Below, in pieces: positions 1-7,951 of a stretch of DNA of 40,661 nt. The translations under genes were made by a program, and so were the position numbers. Origin of the DNA: Methylobacterium cerastii (lineage in GTDB: Bacteria; Pseudomonadota; Alphaproteobacteria; Rhizobiales; Beijerinckiaceae); the NCBI RefSeq assembly GCF_022179125.1, contig NZ_BPQG01000042.1:1-40661 (forward strand), in the 5' to 3' direction. Numbering within the stretch: position 1 is the stretch's first letter; each line of letters starts with the position of its first letter. The notes under the pieces are model-generated. The model saw only the letters and a program-made list of their open reading frames with translations, was not told where the DNA came from and ran no database searches.

Positions 1-1
1 G

Positions 2-21
2 TTTTGTCACCGCCCTACACA
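2..21. repeat. Left copy of a 20-bp terminal inverted repeat
   Basis: The 20 bases here (TTTTGTCACCGCCCTACACA) are the exact reverse complement of the last 20 bases of the window (40642-40661). Identity stops at position 22. The sequence ends in ACA and its partner begins TGT, as at the tips of many DDE transposons and insertion sequences. The sequence shows the match; that it is an element end lying outside the window is inference. Confidence 0.75.
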
Positions 22-350
22 TTGTGCTGCGGCGCAAGCCTGGCGTCACGGATGCCCCATACGCTTATCTTGTCCTCGGCTACGGCAACGATGTGTATCA
101 GGTCGTGCTACCCGCTCCCTCCGAGGATGCGACCCTATTCGAAAAACCGTTCTCTATGACCGTATTTCCGACGCCGGGAGGGCCCGATCCCGCCACCTAT
201 GGAATGGCGCCTCCGAAAATGCTCGACATGACGGGAGATACCGTCGTGAGGGGTGAAAAGACCGAAGTCAGTTTTGGCTACGATTCAATGGTGCAGGGGC
301 CCGTATTTACCGCGTCGGCTCAGGCTGATGATGGAGGCGATAGCTCCTAG
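3..350 (+). CDS. Partial hypothetical protein, 5' end missing
   Basis: The frame is open from the first bases of the window and ends at the TAG at 348-350, so only a C-terminal part of about 115 residues is visible. A GTG at 24 could serve as a start but has no clear ribosome-binding site. I do not recognise the family. The residues look like a soluble, beta-rich domain with an acidic, Ser/Asp-rich tail. The first codons lie inside the 20-bp inverted repeat at the window edge, so the gene may have been cut by an insertion or may simply run out of the window. It is convergent with the MocR regulator that ends at 743. Confidence 0.4.
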   Translation, partial: FVTALHIVLRRKPGVTDAPYAYLVLGYGNDVYQVVLPAPSEDATLFEKPFSMTVFPTPGGPDPATYGMAPPKMLDMTGDTVVRGEKTEVSFGYDSMVQGPVFTASAQADDGGDSS

Positions 351-742
351 TAGTAAAAATCTGACGCTTGGTACCCGCTCCGAACGTCTGAGTTGGGTGG
401 AATGCTGTCTGTCCGCTTACTAGCGACAAATCGACAAACTGGTCATCCAGCTTTGACGTTCTGCGTTGGAAATAAGGAGGGCCGGTAGACTCCAGCGAAG
501 CCAAGGCTTCTTTGGTGAGGCGCGACCGAGGAAGGATCGGACTATGTCGTCAGTTGCGATCCAAATTTGATCGATGCAACAAGACTCATATCGACTCCCG
601 CCTCCAGGGCTACCGCTTCCCGCCGCCTCGAAGCGATGGAAGTGTCCGATGATTGAAGTGCGGACCTCATGTCTGACGACGCCGGTTGCATGCGAGTGGC
701 GGATGTGGCCCATGCGGCCCGCCGGCGTGGCGGTCGAGCCGC
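351..742. other. Intergenic region between convergent genes
   Basis: This is about 390 bp between the truncated left gene and the 3' end of the MocR gene. Long frames here are antisense shadows. A short stretch near 391-420 (GTTGGGTGGAATG, then GTCCGCTTAC) loosely resembles the dispersed intergenic repeat seen at 11252, 17446, 24792 and 31187. No convincing gene or terminator is seen. Confidence 0.4.
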
Positions 743-2182
743 TCAGATGTAGGACGACGCAAGCGCCGGCGAACCTTCTAGCGCGTGGGCGAGCACTTCC
801 AGGCCCTGGGTGATCTGCTGCCGAGTAGAAGGGCCGCCTAGGCAGAGGCGTACGGCTTCGGGTGGTATTCCGGCGACGCAGAACGGGTCGCTGGCAACGA
901 CGCCGAGCCCAGCGGAACGTCCCTGGCTTGCAAAGGCTGAGCGGGTCCATCCCTCCGGTAGGGTGATCCAGACATGGAAGCCGTGCGGATCCGCAGTGTA
1001 GGTCCCGGCGGGAAGCAGCGCGACCGCGATCCGCTGGCGCGCAGCGGATTCCTCGCGCACGAACTGGACGACGGCATCCGCCGTGCCGTCCATGATCCAG
1101 CGCGTCGCAAGCGAGGTCGAGATCGGCGAGGCCATCACGGTTGCTGCCCTGAGGGCTCCGGCCAGCGGAAGAGCCGACCGGGCGCTCGGAGCCACCAGGA
1201 AGGCGAGGCGCAGGCCGGCGCCGAGGCACTTGGCGAGGCCGGCCACATAGTAGGTGATCTCGGGGGCGAGCTCGGCGAAGCTCGGGGGCGGTGCCGGGCA
1301 GATGCGGGCGTAGGCGTCATCCTCGATGATGGTAACGGCATACCGGCGCGCCACCGCGATGATGGCCTGCCGCCGCGTCCGGGACAGGGTCGTGGTGGTC
1401 GGGTTCTGCAGGAGCGGGTTCAGATAGATCGCCTTCGGCGCGACCTTGGTGCAGACGGCTGCGAACCCGTCGGGGTCGACGCCGTGCTGGTCCATGGGCA
1501 GGTCGACGAGGCGCAATCCCAGATGTGCCGCCAGCGACCGGATGCCCGGGTAGGTGATCCGCTCGGCGCAGATGGCGTCACCGGGGCGGGCGATTTGGCC
1601 CAACACGCTGAACAGGGCGCTATGGGCGCCGGGGCAGATGAGCAAGCGCTCCCGCGGAGCGTCGATACCCCGACCTTTCAGCCAGCGCAGGGCTGCTTCC
1701 TTGTCCTCGTCCGTCCCGCCGAAGCCCTGATAGCGCAGCAGGTTGGACAGGTCGCTGGACAACTCGGCGAACGAGGCCTGCATCCGCGCCTGCAAAGCCG
1801 GCGCGTCGGGCTCGGGAGGCAGGTTCATCGTAAAGTCGACCGGCCCGATCCGTGAGCCGTCCTTCGAAGGCGTGGCCCGGCCCGGGCGCACGGGATCGAT
1901 CACGAAGGTGCCCTGGCCGACGCGTCCTTCGATCAGGCCGCGCTTGTGGGCCTCAACATAGCCGCGCGAGACGGTCGTGAAGTTCAGGTCGAGGACCTCG
2001 GCCAGGGCACGCTGGGTCGGGAGCCGCGTGCCGACCGTCAGGCGTCCGGTCCGGATGTCGTCCGCCAAGGCCTCGGCGATGGCGAGGTAGTGGGGCTTTC
2101 CCCAGCGCTTCAGGTCGGGCGTCCACATCCCACCCACGATATCCGAGGGCACCGGTCGCCCGCCTCGCGTTGCTGAAGTCAT
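743..2182 (-). CDS. MocR-family transcriptional regulator (GntR HTH fused to PLP aminotransferase fold)
   Basis: This 479-residue protein has a GntR-type winged helix-turn-helix at about residues 28-95, followed by a fold-type I aminotransferase-like domain. The PLP-site residues are in place: N260 in an NP motif, D288/D289 and Y291, the Schiff-base candidate K318 (AGLAK) and R325. MocR proteins bind PLP and control a neighbouring gene or operon, often the divergent one. The ATG at 2182 is chosen because GGAG sits 5 nt upstream; an in-frame ATG at 2128 is the alternative. It diverges from the Nit1C cluster, with a 361-bp gap holding repeats that could be its operator. It may control that cluster, itself, or both; the ligand is unknown. 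Confidence 0.9.
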   Translation of the reverse strand: MTSATRGGRPVPSDIVGGMWTPDLKRWGKPHYLAIAEALADDIRTGRLTVGTRLPTQRALAEVLDLNFTTVSRGYVEAHKRGLIEGRVGQGTFVIDPVRPGRATPSKDGSRIGPVDFTMNLPPEPDAPALQARMQASFAELSSDLSNLLRYQGFGGTDEDKEAALRWLKGRGIDAPRERLLICPGAHSALFSVLGQIARPGDAICAERITYPGIRSLAAHLGLRLVDLPMDQHGVDPDGFAAVCTKVAPKAIYLNPLLQNPTTTTLSRTRRQAIIAVARRYAVTIIEDDAYARICPAPPPSFAELAPEITYYVAGLAKCLGAGLRLAFLVAPSARSALPLAGALRAATVMASPISTSLATRWIMDGTADAVVQFVREESAARQRIAVALLPAGTYTADPHGFHVWITLPEGWTRSAFASQGRSAGLGVVASDPFCVAGIPPEAVRLCLGGPSTRQQITQGLEVLAHALEGSPALASSYI

Positions 2183-2221
2183 CCGTTCTCCAAACACACC
2201 ATCAAGATGCGATCAATGTCT

Positions 2222-2292
2222 TATTGTATGGGTAGCAAGCCCCATACCGTATCGAAGCTTCTGACATGGACATCCCACAATACATACAATAC
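2222..2292. promoter_or_regulatory. Candidate MocR operator: one inverted and two tandem CATACAATA-like repeats
   Basis: TATTGTATG at 2222-2230 is the exact reverse complement of CATACAATA at 2283-2291. ACAATAC occurs twice in tandem with a 9-bp period (2277-2283 and 2286-2292). A second dyad, GTATGGG-N8-CCCATAC, covers 2226-2247. Several MocR proteins (PdxR-type) are known to bind a mix of direct and inverted repeats close to their own start. The repeats are seen directly; assignment to this MocR is inference. Confidence 0.45.
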
Positions 2293-2399
2293 CATCAATC
2301 CGTGCAGGCAAACTAGGCATACCGTGATCCCTAGCTAAGCACATGCCGCCCTGAGCAACAGCTCTGTAAGAAGCACTCGGATACGACTTAGACGGCATA

Positions 2400-2425
2400 T
2401 TGAATGCACAATTGATCGCATTCAA
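2400..2425. promoter_or_regulatory. Perfect 8-bp dyad, candidate enhancer site for the Nit1C promoter
   Basis: TTGAATGC (2400-2407) and GCATTCAA (2418-2425) form a perfect inverted repeat with a 10-bp spacer. It lies about 64-89 bp upstream of the predicted sigma-54 start point near 2489, a typical place for an enhancer-binding-protein site. It does not fit the classical NtrC consensus well, so the binding protein is unknown. Confidence 0.45.
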
Positions 2426-2461
2426 CCTGCGCGCATTGATGGATTTGTTGATGGGCCTCCA

Positions 2462-2478
2462 TTGGCACGTCGCTTGCC
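2462..2478 (+). promoter_or_regulatory. Sigma-54 (RpoN) type -24/-12 promoter of the Nit1C cluster
   Basis: The sequence TTGGCACGTCGCTTGCC matches the -24/-12 consensus YTGGCACG-N4-TTGC. The invariant GG is at 2464-2465 and the invariant GC at 2476-2477, exactly 12 bp apart. Transcription would start near 2489, leaving a leader of about 55 nt before the ATG at 2544. Sigma-54 promoters often serve nitrogen-assimilation genes, which fits a nitrilase cluster. Confidence 0.7.
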
Positions 2479-2543
2479 ATTGGGGGGATGTGGCCACCCG
2501 AGGCTTCGGCCGACGCGGTCCAACCCATCACGGAGTGAGATCC

Positions 2544-3026
2544 ATGCCCGCAGTGAATCGCGAACCCCACAAGAAGGGCGACTTCCTGGTCGATTATGAG
2601 GAGAAGGTCTTCGAGGACGTGAAGGCCGAGCCGGGCCAGAAGGCACTAGTCACCTTCCACACGGTCGCCTTCGAGGGCTCCATCGGCCTCGTGAACCTGC
2701 TCCAGGCCACCCGCCTGCAACGCAAGGGCTTCGAGACCTCGATCCTACTCTACGGTCCCGGCATCACCCTCGGTGTCCAGCGCGGCTTCCCGCGGCTCGG
2801 CGACGAGGCCTTCCCGGGCCACCTCAACTTCAACAACCAGCTTGAGAAGTTCATGGCCGAGGGCGGCAAGGTCTACGCTTGCCGCTTCTCGACCCAGGCC
2901 CTCTACGGCCACGGCGAGGCCGCCTTCATCGAGGGCATCCGCATGATCAACCCCCTCGACGTCCTCGACTGCATGCTCCTGCACAAGCGCGACAACGCGG
3001 TGATCATCGACACCTGGACCGTCTGA
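2544..3026 (+). CDS. MSMEG_0572/Sll0783-family Nit1C protein
   Basis: This 160-residue protein is the first gene of the Nit1C cluster and matches the family found at that position in cyanobacteria, mycobacteria and proteobacteria. Its biochemical role is not established. Visible features are a conserved basic start (near [12 protein letters not shown]), a central segment YGPGITLG and a C-terminal segment near [16 protein letters not shown]; the fold looks like a small soluble alpha/beta protein. The start at 2544 is set by GGAG 8 nt upstream; the frame stays open back to 2400, but that part covers promoter elements. It is transcribed from the sigma-54 promoter at 2462. A strong hairpin follows before the nitrilase. 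Confidence 0.88.
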   Translation: MPAVNREPHKKGDFLVDYEEKVFEDVKAEPGQKALVTFHTVAFEGSIGLVNLLQATRLQRKGFETSILLYGPGITLGVQRGFPRLGDEAFPGHLNFNNQLEKFMAEGGKVYACRFSTQALYGHGEAAFIEGIRMINPLDVLDCMLLHKRDNAVIIDTWTV

Positions 3027-3062
3027 ACGGGCCCTCGGCCCATCGACCGGGACGTCGCATCC

Positions 3063-3087
3063 GGCGGCCGCGCGCGACGCGGCCGCC
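3063..3087 (+). promoter_or_regulatory. Intra-operon hairpin between the first Nit1C gene and the nitrilase gene
   Basis: GGCGGCCGCG (3063-3072) pairs perfectly with CGCGGCCGCC (3078-3087) across a 5-nt loop, and no T-run follows. It sits between the stop at 3026 and the GGGAGG ribosome-binding site before 3109. It could be a processing or mRNA-stability element, or a weak attenuator that sets gene 1 apart from the rest. Confidence 0.5.
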
Positions 3088-3108
3088 GTCACCGCGGGAG
3101 GATTATCC

Positions 3109-4185
3109 ATGTCAGAGAACCGGATCGTGCGGGCCGCCGCCGTCCAGATCGCGCCCGATCTCGACCGGCCGGAGGGCACCCTGGAACGGGTTCTGAACGC
3201 CATCGACGAGGCGGCTGCCAAGGGCGCGCGGTTCATGGTCTTCCCCGAGACCTTCGTGCCGTACTACCCGTACTTCTCTTTCGTGCTGCCGCCGGCCTTG
3301 CAGGGCGCGGAGCACCTTCGCCTCTACGAGCGCGCCGTGGCGGTGCCGGGCCCCGTCACCCAAGCGGTCTCGGCCGCCGCGCGCCGGCACGGCGTCGTCA
3401 TCGTGCTCGGCGTCAACGAGCGCGACCACGGCTCGCTCTACAACGCGCAGCTCATCTTCGACGCCGACGGCACCCTGAAGCTCAAGCGCCGCAAGATCAC
3501 CCCGACCTACCATGAGCGCATGATCTGGGGTCAAGGCGACGGCGCCGGCCTCACCGTGGTCGACACGGCGGTCGGCCGCGTCGGGGCGCTGGCCTGCTGG
3601 GAGCACTACAACCCGCTCGCCCGCTACGCGCTGATGGCCCGGCACGAAGAGATCCACGCGGCCCAATTCCCGGGCTCGCTGGTCGGTCAGATCTTCGCCG
3701 ACCAGATGGAGGTGACGATCCGTCACCACGCCCTGGAGGCGGCCTGCTTCGTCGTCAACGCCACGGGCTGGCTCACCGACGAGCAGGTGGCCCAGGTCTG
3801 CCCGGATGAGCGCCTGCGCGGCGCCTGCCGCGGCGGCAACTGCACCGCCATCGTCTCGCCCGAGGGCAAGCACCTCGCCGACCCGCTCGGCACCGGCGAG
3901 GGTATCCTCGTCGCCGACATGGACCTCGCGCTGGTGACCAAGCGCAAGCGGATGATGGACTCGGTCGGACACTACGCCCGTCCGGAACTTCTCAGCCTTC
4001 TCCACGACGACCGCCCGGCCTCGTTCGTGCACCAGCCGATCCGTTCGCAACAGCAATCCCGGAGCCTCGACCATGAGCAGTTCCCCGCTTCCGACGAGCC
4101 TTCCCACGCTTCCGCCGGTCATGGCGGGCCTGGTCGGGATGCCGACGGAACGCCTGATCAACGCGTTGCAGTCCTACGGCGTTAG
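3109..4185 (+). CDS. Nitrilase of the Nit1C cluster (Sll0784 family)
   Basis: Nitrilases hydrolyse a nitrile to a carboxylic acid and ammonia; members of this clade act in cyanide/nitrile assimilation clusters. The catalytic triad is visible: E47 in FPETF, K129 in RRKI and C163 in [10 protein letters not shown]. The protein is 358 residues, of which about 320 are the usual domain. The start has GGGAGG upstream. The last 38 codons overlap the start of the radical SAM gene in another frame (4073-4185, 113 bp), an unusually long overlap for this operon. Residues beyond about 320 look like low-complexity read-through of that gene. The natural substrate in this organism is not known from sequence. 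Confidence 0.93.
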   Translation: MSENRIVRAAAVQIAPDLDRPEGTLERVLNAIDEAAAKGARFMVFPETFVPYYPYFSFVLPPALQGAEHLRLYERAVAVPGPVTQAVSAAARRHGVVIVLGVNERDHGSLYNAQLIFDADGTLKLKRRKITPTYHERMIWGQGDGAGLTVVDTAVGRVGALACWEHYNPLARYALMARHEEIHAAQFPGSLVGQIFADQMEVTIRHHALEAACFVVNATGWLTDEQVAQVCPDERLRGACRGGNCTAIVSPEGKHLADPLGTGEGILVADMDLALVTKRKRMMDSVGHYARPELLSLLHDDRPASFVHQPIRSQQQSRSLDHEQFPASDEPSHASAGHGGPGRDADGTPDQRVAVLRR

Positions 4186-5242
4186 GCTCGCAGACAGCCG
4201 CGCCGGTGCCCCGAGCCGGCGCGGCGGCGCCGGTCCCTCCGACCACAAGGCGATGACCATCGCGGGCCGCACCGTGATGGTGCCGGTCCACACCGAGACG
4301 GCCTTCGACTCGCCCTTCCTGGTACGCCGCCCGGACCTCGACGGGGTCTCGGTGATCGAGCACGACGGCGTGGTGATCGGCCGGGTGACCTTCCCGGGCA
4401 AACCGCGCTTCTACGCGCTCTCGACCTTCGACGGTGTCCCCTACTCGAAGATCGCCGTGCTGCATGGGCGCGACGTCCTCGCCACCACCGTGCTGCAGAC
4501 CTGCATCCGCTTCGCCAGCCGCACGAAGACCTGCCAGTTCTGCTCCATCGGCCAGTCCCTCGCCGCCGGCCGCACCGTAGCCCGTAAGACCCCGGAGCAG
4601 CTTGCTGAGGTCGCCCGCGCCGCCGTCCTGCTGGACGGCGTCAAGCACATGGTGATGACCACGGGCACCCCGAACGCCACCGACCGCGGCGCCGCCATCC
4701 TCTGCGAGAGCGCCTTCGCGGTGAAGGCGGCGGTCGACCTTCCGATCCAGGCCCAGTGCGAGCCGCCGGACGACGACCGCTGGTTCGAACGCATGAAGGC
4801 GTCGGGCGTCGACGCGCTCGGCATGCACTTGGAAGCAGTAACGTCTGAGGTCCGTGACCGGATCATGCCCGGCAAGGCGAGCGTGCCGCTGGAGCGCTAC
4901 TACGACGCCTTCGCGGCGGCCGTGCCGGTCTTCGGGCGGGGCCAAGTCTCGACCTACATCCTCGCCGGTCTCGGCGATGCGCCGGAGGCGATCCTCGCCA
5001 TGGCCGAGCGCATGATCGAGATGGGCGTTTACCCCTTCGTCGTGCCCTTCGTGCCGATCTCCGGCACGCCGCTTGAAAGCCACCCGGCACCGTCGCCGGA
5101 CTTCATGCACGCGATCCTGCAGCCCCTGTCCGAGATGCTGGGTCGGGCGAGCCTGCGCTCCACCGACATCAAGGCCGGCTGCGGTCGCTGTGGCGCCTGT
5201 TCGGCCCTCTCCACCTACGAGCGCACGGGGGTGGCGGCATGA
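4073..5242 (+). CDS. Radical SAM protein, MSMEG_0568 family (Nit1C)
   Basis: This 389-residue protein is the radical SAM member of Nit1C clusters; its reaction is not established. The cluster-binding cysteines appear as C144, C154 and C157 (CX9CX2C) instead of the usual CX3CX2C. A second set, C370, C373 and C376 (CX2CX2C), lies near the C-terminus and could bind an extra iron-sulfur cluster. [13 protein letters not shown]-like strand and a late PISGTPL segment fit the biotin-synthase-like branch of the superfamily. The start at 4073 has GGAG 8 nt upstream; in-frame ATGs at 4121 and 4139 would shorten it but still overlap the nitrilase. The stop overlaps the next start by ATGA, showing translational coupling. 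Confidence 0.92.
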   Translation: MSSSPLPTSLPTLPPVMAGLVGMPTERLINALQSYGVRLADSRAGAPSRRGGAGPSDHKAMTIAGRTVMVPVHTETAFDSPFLVRRPDLDGVSVIEHDGVVIGRVTFPGKPRFYALSTFDGVPYSKIAVLHGRDVLATTVLQTCIRFASRTKTCQFCSIGQSLAAGRTVARKTPEQLAEVARAAVLLDGVKHMVMTTGTPNATDRGAAILCESAFAVKAAVDLPIQAQCEPPDDDRWFERMKASGVDALGMHLEAVTSEVRDRIMPGKASVPLERYYDAFAAAVPVFGRGQVSTYILAGLGDAPEAILAMAERMIEMGVYPFVVPFVPISGTPLESHPAPSPDFMHAILQPLSEMLGRASLRSTDIKAGCGRCGACSALSTYERTGVAA

Positions 5243-5784
5243 TCCTCGAACCCGTCGCTCCCTATCGCCCGAGCCATTTCCGGGTGAAGTTCGCCACCTC
5301 TTCCTGGGAGCGGCGCGCCTGCGCCGCCCTGCGCCGACAGGTGTTCTGCACGGAGCAAAGCATCTTCACGGATGACGACCGTGATGCCATCGACGGGCAC
5401 GCGATCCCTATCTGCGCCCTCTCCACTCTCGTCGGGGACGCCGATGCCGTCGTCGGCACCGTGCGCATCCATGAGGTGGCGGAACGTCCTGGTGAGTGGT
5501 GGGGCTCGCGACTGGCCGTTGCCAAAGCCTTCCGCGGCACGGCGGCGCTCGGAGCCGGGCTGATTCAGGTCGCGGTCTCTTCGGCCCATGCACGAGGATG
5601 CACGCGCTTCCTGGCGCACGTGCAGGACCGGAACGTGCCACTATTTGAGGCCCTGCACTGGGCGAGCCTCGATGCGGTGGAACTCCATGGTCGCCTCCAC
5701 CACCTGATGCAGGCCGATCTCGCCTCCTACCCGCCGATGCACGACCCCGAGCACGGGCTCGTCACGTTCCGCAGGGCGGCGTGA
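5239..5784 (+). CDS. GNAT-family N-acetyltransferase, MSMEG_0567/Sll0786 type (Nit1C)
   Basis: This 181-residue acetyltransferase-fold protein occupies the usual GNAT slot of the cluster. The N-terminal half carries the LRRQVFCTEQ-type helix common to small GNATs, and the acetyl-CoA-binding strand/loop lies around VAKAFRGTAALGAGLI. The C-terminal strand with HVQDRNVPLFEALHW matches the fold's late helix-strand pair. The acyl acceptor is unknown. Its ATG overlaps the radical SAM stop (ATGA at 5239-5242), and its TGA overlaps the next ATG by one base, so it is translated as part of the operon. Confidence 0.9.
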   Translation: MILEPVAPYRPSHFRVKFATSSWERRACAALRRQVFCTEQSIFTDDDRDAIDGHAIPICALSTLVGDADAVVGTVRIHEVAERPGEWWGSRLAVAKAFRGTAALGAGLIQVAVSSAHARGCTRFLAHVQDRNVPLFEALHWASLDAVELHGRLHHLMQADLASYPPMHDPEHGLVTFRRAA

Positions 5785-6779
5785 TGACCGCGGCCGTCGA
5801 CCTCCAGGCCCTGGCCGGGCAGATCCGGGATGCACGGGGCGTCTCGCACAAGCGCGACATCGATGCCGTCGTCACGCGCCTCGGACTGGGCGCACGGCAT
5901 GATGCGGTGCCGGTCGGAGACGATTGCGCCGCCATCCCCGATGGGGATGGACACCTGCTCTTCGCCATCGAGGGCTTCATCGAGAGCTTCGTCACCGCCG
6001 ACCCGTACTTCGCCGGCTATTGCGGGATCATGGTGAACCTCAGCGACGTGGCGGCCATGGGCGGGCGCCCGCTCGCGGTCGTCGACGCCCTGTGGAGCCG
6101 GGACGCCGCGGCGGCGGACCCGATCCTGGCCGGCCTGTCGGACGCGGCCGCCCTCTACGGCGTGCCTGTCGTCGGCGGCCACACGAACACGCGTTCGGAG
6201 ACCGGGAACCTGGCAGTCGCCGTGCTCGGCCGCGCCGGTGCCCGCCTGCTCACGAGCTTCGATGCGGCACCGGGCGACGACCTCGTCGCCGTCATCGACC
6301 TGCGCGGGCGTTTCCGCGATCCGCATCCCTACTGGGACGCCTCAACCGGGTCGCCGGGCGACCGCCTGCGCGCCGACCTCGCCCTGCTGCCGGGGCTCGC
6401 CGAGGACGGTCTCTGCCGCGCCGCCAAGGACATCAGCATGGCGGGCGTCGTCGGCACGGCGCTGATGCTGCTCGAATGCTCGAAGGTCGGCGCCGTCATC
6501 GACCTCGCCGCGATCCCGCGGCCCGACAACGTTCCCATGGCGCGCTGGCTCACCGCCTTCCCAAGCTACGGCTACCTCCTCAGCATCCGCCCCGCCGACA
6601 CCCCGGCCGTGCTCGACCGTTTCGCCGCGCGGGGCATCACGGCCGCGATCATCGGAACCGTCGATGCGAGCCGGGTCGCGCGCATCCGCGATGCCGGAGG
6701 CGAGGAGGCCGTGGTCTGGGATTTCGTCGCCAGCCCGCTCATCGGCTGCGGCCGGGATGAAGCGGAGGCCTCGGCATGA
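5784..6779 (+). CDS. AIR-synthase-related protein, Sll0787 family (Nit1C)
   Basis: This 331-residue protein belongs to the PurM/ThiL/HypE/SelD superfamily of ATP-dependent enzymes. The nucleotide/metal signature GDDCA is at 45-49, and the glycine-rich NLSDVAAMGG strand is at 85-94. A second conserved segment, AKDISMAG, falls in the C-terminal domain. It is the Nit1C-specific branch, probably activating a substrate by phosphorylation, but the substrate is unknown. The ATG at 5784 overlaps the GNAT stop (TGATG); a GTG at 5781 is an alternative. Its TGA overlaps the glycosyltransferase ATG (ATGA at 6776). Confidence 0.92.
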   Translation: MTAAVDLQALAGQIRDARGVSHKRDIDAVVTRLGLGARHDAVPVGDDCAAIPDGDGHLLFAIEGFIESFVTADPYFAGYCGIMVNLSDVAAMGGRPLAVVDALWSRDAAAADPILAGLSDAAALYGVPVVGGHTNTRSETGNLAVAVLGRAGARLLTSFDAAPGDDLVAVIDLRGRFRDPHPYWDASTGSPGDRLRADLALLPGLAEDGLCRAAKDISMAGVVGTALMLLECSKVGAVIDLAAIPRPDNVPMARWLTAFPSYGYLLSIRPADTPAVLDRFAARGITAAIIGTVDASRVARIRDAGGEEAVVWDFVASPLIGCGRDEAEASA

Positions 6780-7951
6780 CCGGTCTGCGCATCGCCCTGC
6801 TTACCCACTCCACCAACCCGCGGGGCGGCGTCGCCCATTGCCTCGCCCTGGCCGAAGCTCTGTGCGCCCTCGGGCACGAGGCGGTGGTCCACGCGCCTGA
6901 CCCGTCCGGCCGTGGTTTCTTCCGGGCTGCCGCTTGCCCCACGGTTTCCGTCTCCGCCCGCACGGTTGCCGGTGACACGGTCGAGCTCGTGCAGACGCGC
7001 ATCAACGACTACCTCGTTCATTTCGGGTCGCCGGCGGCCTGTGGCTTTGATGTCTTCCACGCCCATGACGGCATCGGCGGCAACGCGCTCGCCACCCTGA
7101 AGCAACGGCGTCTGATTCCGGGTTTCGTTCGGACGGTCCACCACTTGGATACATTCGCCGACCCGCAGCTTGCCGATTGGCAGGATCGCTCGATCCAGGA
7201 GGCTCGGCGCATCCTCTGCGTCAGTCAGGGCTGGACCGACCAGGTCCGTTCGGACTTCGGTGCGATGCCTGAGGTCGTCGGCAACGGCGTCGACATGGCG
7301 GCCTATCAACCCGCGCCTGACCTGCAGGATGCCGCCGTAAGGCAGCGCTGGGGGTTGGGCGACGGTCCCATCGTCCTCGCCATCGGCGGCTTCGAGGCAC
7401 GCAAGAACACCCTTGGCATCATCGAGGCGTTCGCGCGCTTGCGTGAGCGCCGCCCCGGGACCCAGCTCGTCATCGCCGGGGGAGCCTCGCTCCTCGACCA
7501 CGCCTCCTACCGCGCGCGATGCCATGCGGCCCTGACCGTCCACGGCCTCGCGGCTGGGGCGAACGGTCCCGTGATCGAGACCGGTCCGGTTCCACAGGCC
7601 GATATGCCGGCCCTCTACCGTATCGCCGACATGCTGGCGTTTCCTTCGCTGAAGGAAGGGTTCGGCCTGTGCGTGCTGGAGGCGATGGCCTGCGGCACCC
7701 CGGTCATCGTTTCGCACCGACCGCCCTTCACCGAATACCTCGCGGAGGGCGACGCACTGTTCGTCGATCCGGCCGCCCCCGACGACATCGCCCGAGCCAT
7801 GGCAATCGCACTCGTGCCGGAGACGCACGACCGCCTGAGGCTCGCGGGCTTCGCACGGGCCGCCGCCCATTCCTGGCGGGCCTGCGCCGAGCGCCACCTC
7901 GATGCCTACGCGGGCTGCGCCCGCATCCGACAGGAGCCGACCCATGCCTGA
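6776..7951 (+). CDS. Glycosyltransferase, MSMEG_0565 family (GT4-like, Nit1C)
   Basis: This 391-residue GT-B fold protein resembles retaining GT4 enzymes. The N-terminal domain opens with the strand RIALLTHSTNPRGG. The donor-binding domain shows AIGGFEARKN around 202-211 and the EX7E-type motif EGFGLCVLEAMACGTPV at 294-310. It would transfer a sugar from an activated donor, but neither donor nor acceptor can be read from the sequence. Its role in a nitrilase cluster is unexplained; a sugar-modified product or siderophore-like metabolite is possible. The start overlaps the AIR-synthase stop by 4 bp, and the end overlaps the next gene by 8 bp. Confidence 0.92.
   Translation: MTGLRIALLTHSTNPRGGVAHCLALAEALCALGHEAVVHAPDPSGRGFFRAAACPTVSVSARTVAGDTVELVQTRINDYLVHFGSPAACGFDVFHAHDGIGGNALATLKQRRLIPGFVRTVHHLDTFADPQLADWQDRSIQEARRILCVSQGWTDQVRSDFGAMPEVVGNGVDMAAYQPAPDLQDAAVRQRWGLGDGPIVLAIGGFEARKNTLGIIEAFARLRERRPGTQLVIAGGASLLDHASYRARCHAALTVHGLAAGANGPVIETGPVPQADMPALYRIADMLAFPSLKEGFGLCVLEAMACGTPVIVSHRPPFTEYLAEGDALFVDPAAPDDIARAMAIALVPETHDRLRLAGFARAAAHSWRACAERHLDAYAGCARIRQEPTHA

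Larger units (their letters stand above)
2183..2543. other. Divergent regulatory region between the MocR gene and the Nit1C cluster
   Basis: This 361-bp region is less GC-rich than its flanks. From left to right it holds a GTATGGG-N8-CCCATAC dyad (2226-2247), CATACAATA-type repeats (2222-2292), a TTGAATGC-N10-GCATTCAA dyad (2400-2425), a sigma-54 type promoter (2462-2478) and the ribosome-binding site of the first cluster gene (GGAG at 2532). The longer reading frame that starts at 2400 runs through these elements and is not taken as coding. Confidence 0.7.

Noticed and set aside
974-1855. Long rightward frame opposite the MocR gene
   Set aside because: It is an antisense shadow of a clear MocR protein, with the composition typical of GC-rich shadow frames.
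5924-6760. Long Arg/Pro/His-rich frame within the AIR-synthase-like gene
   Set aside because: It is an out-of-frame shadow with no domain, in a gene with clear family motifs.
6572-7945. Long leftward frame (457 codons) opposite the glycosyltransferase
   Set aside because: It is antisense to two overlapping, recognisable operon genes and has no recognisable motif.
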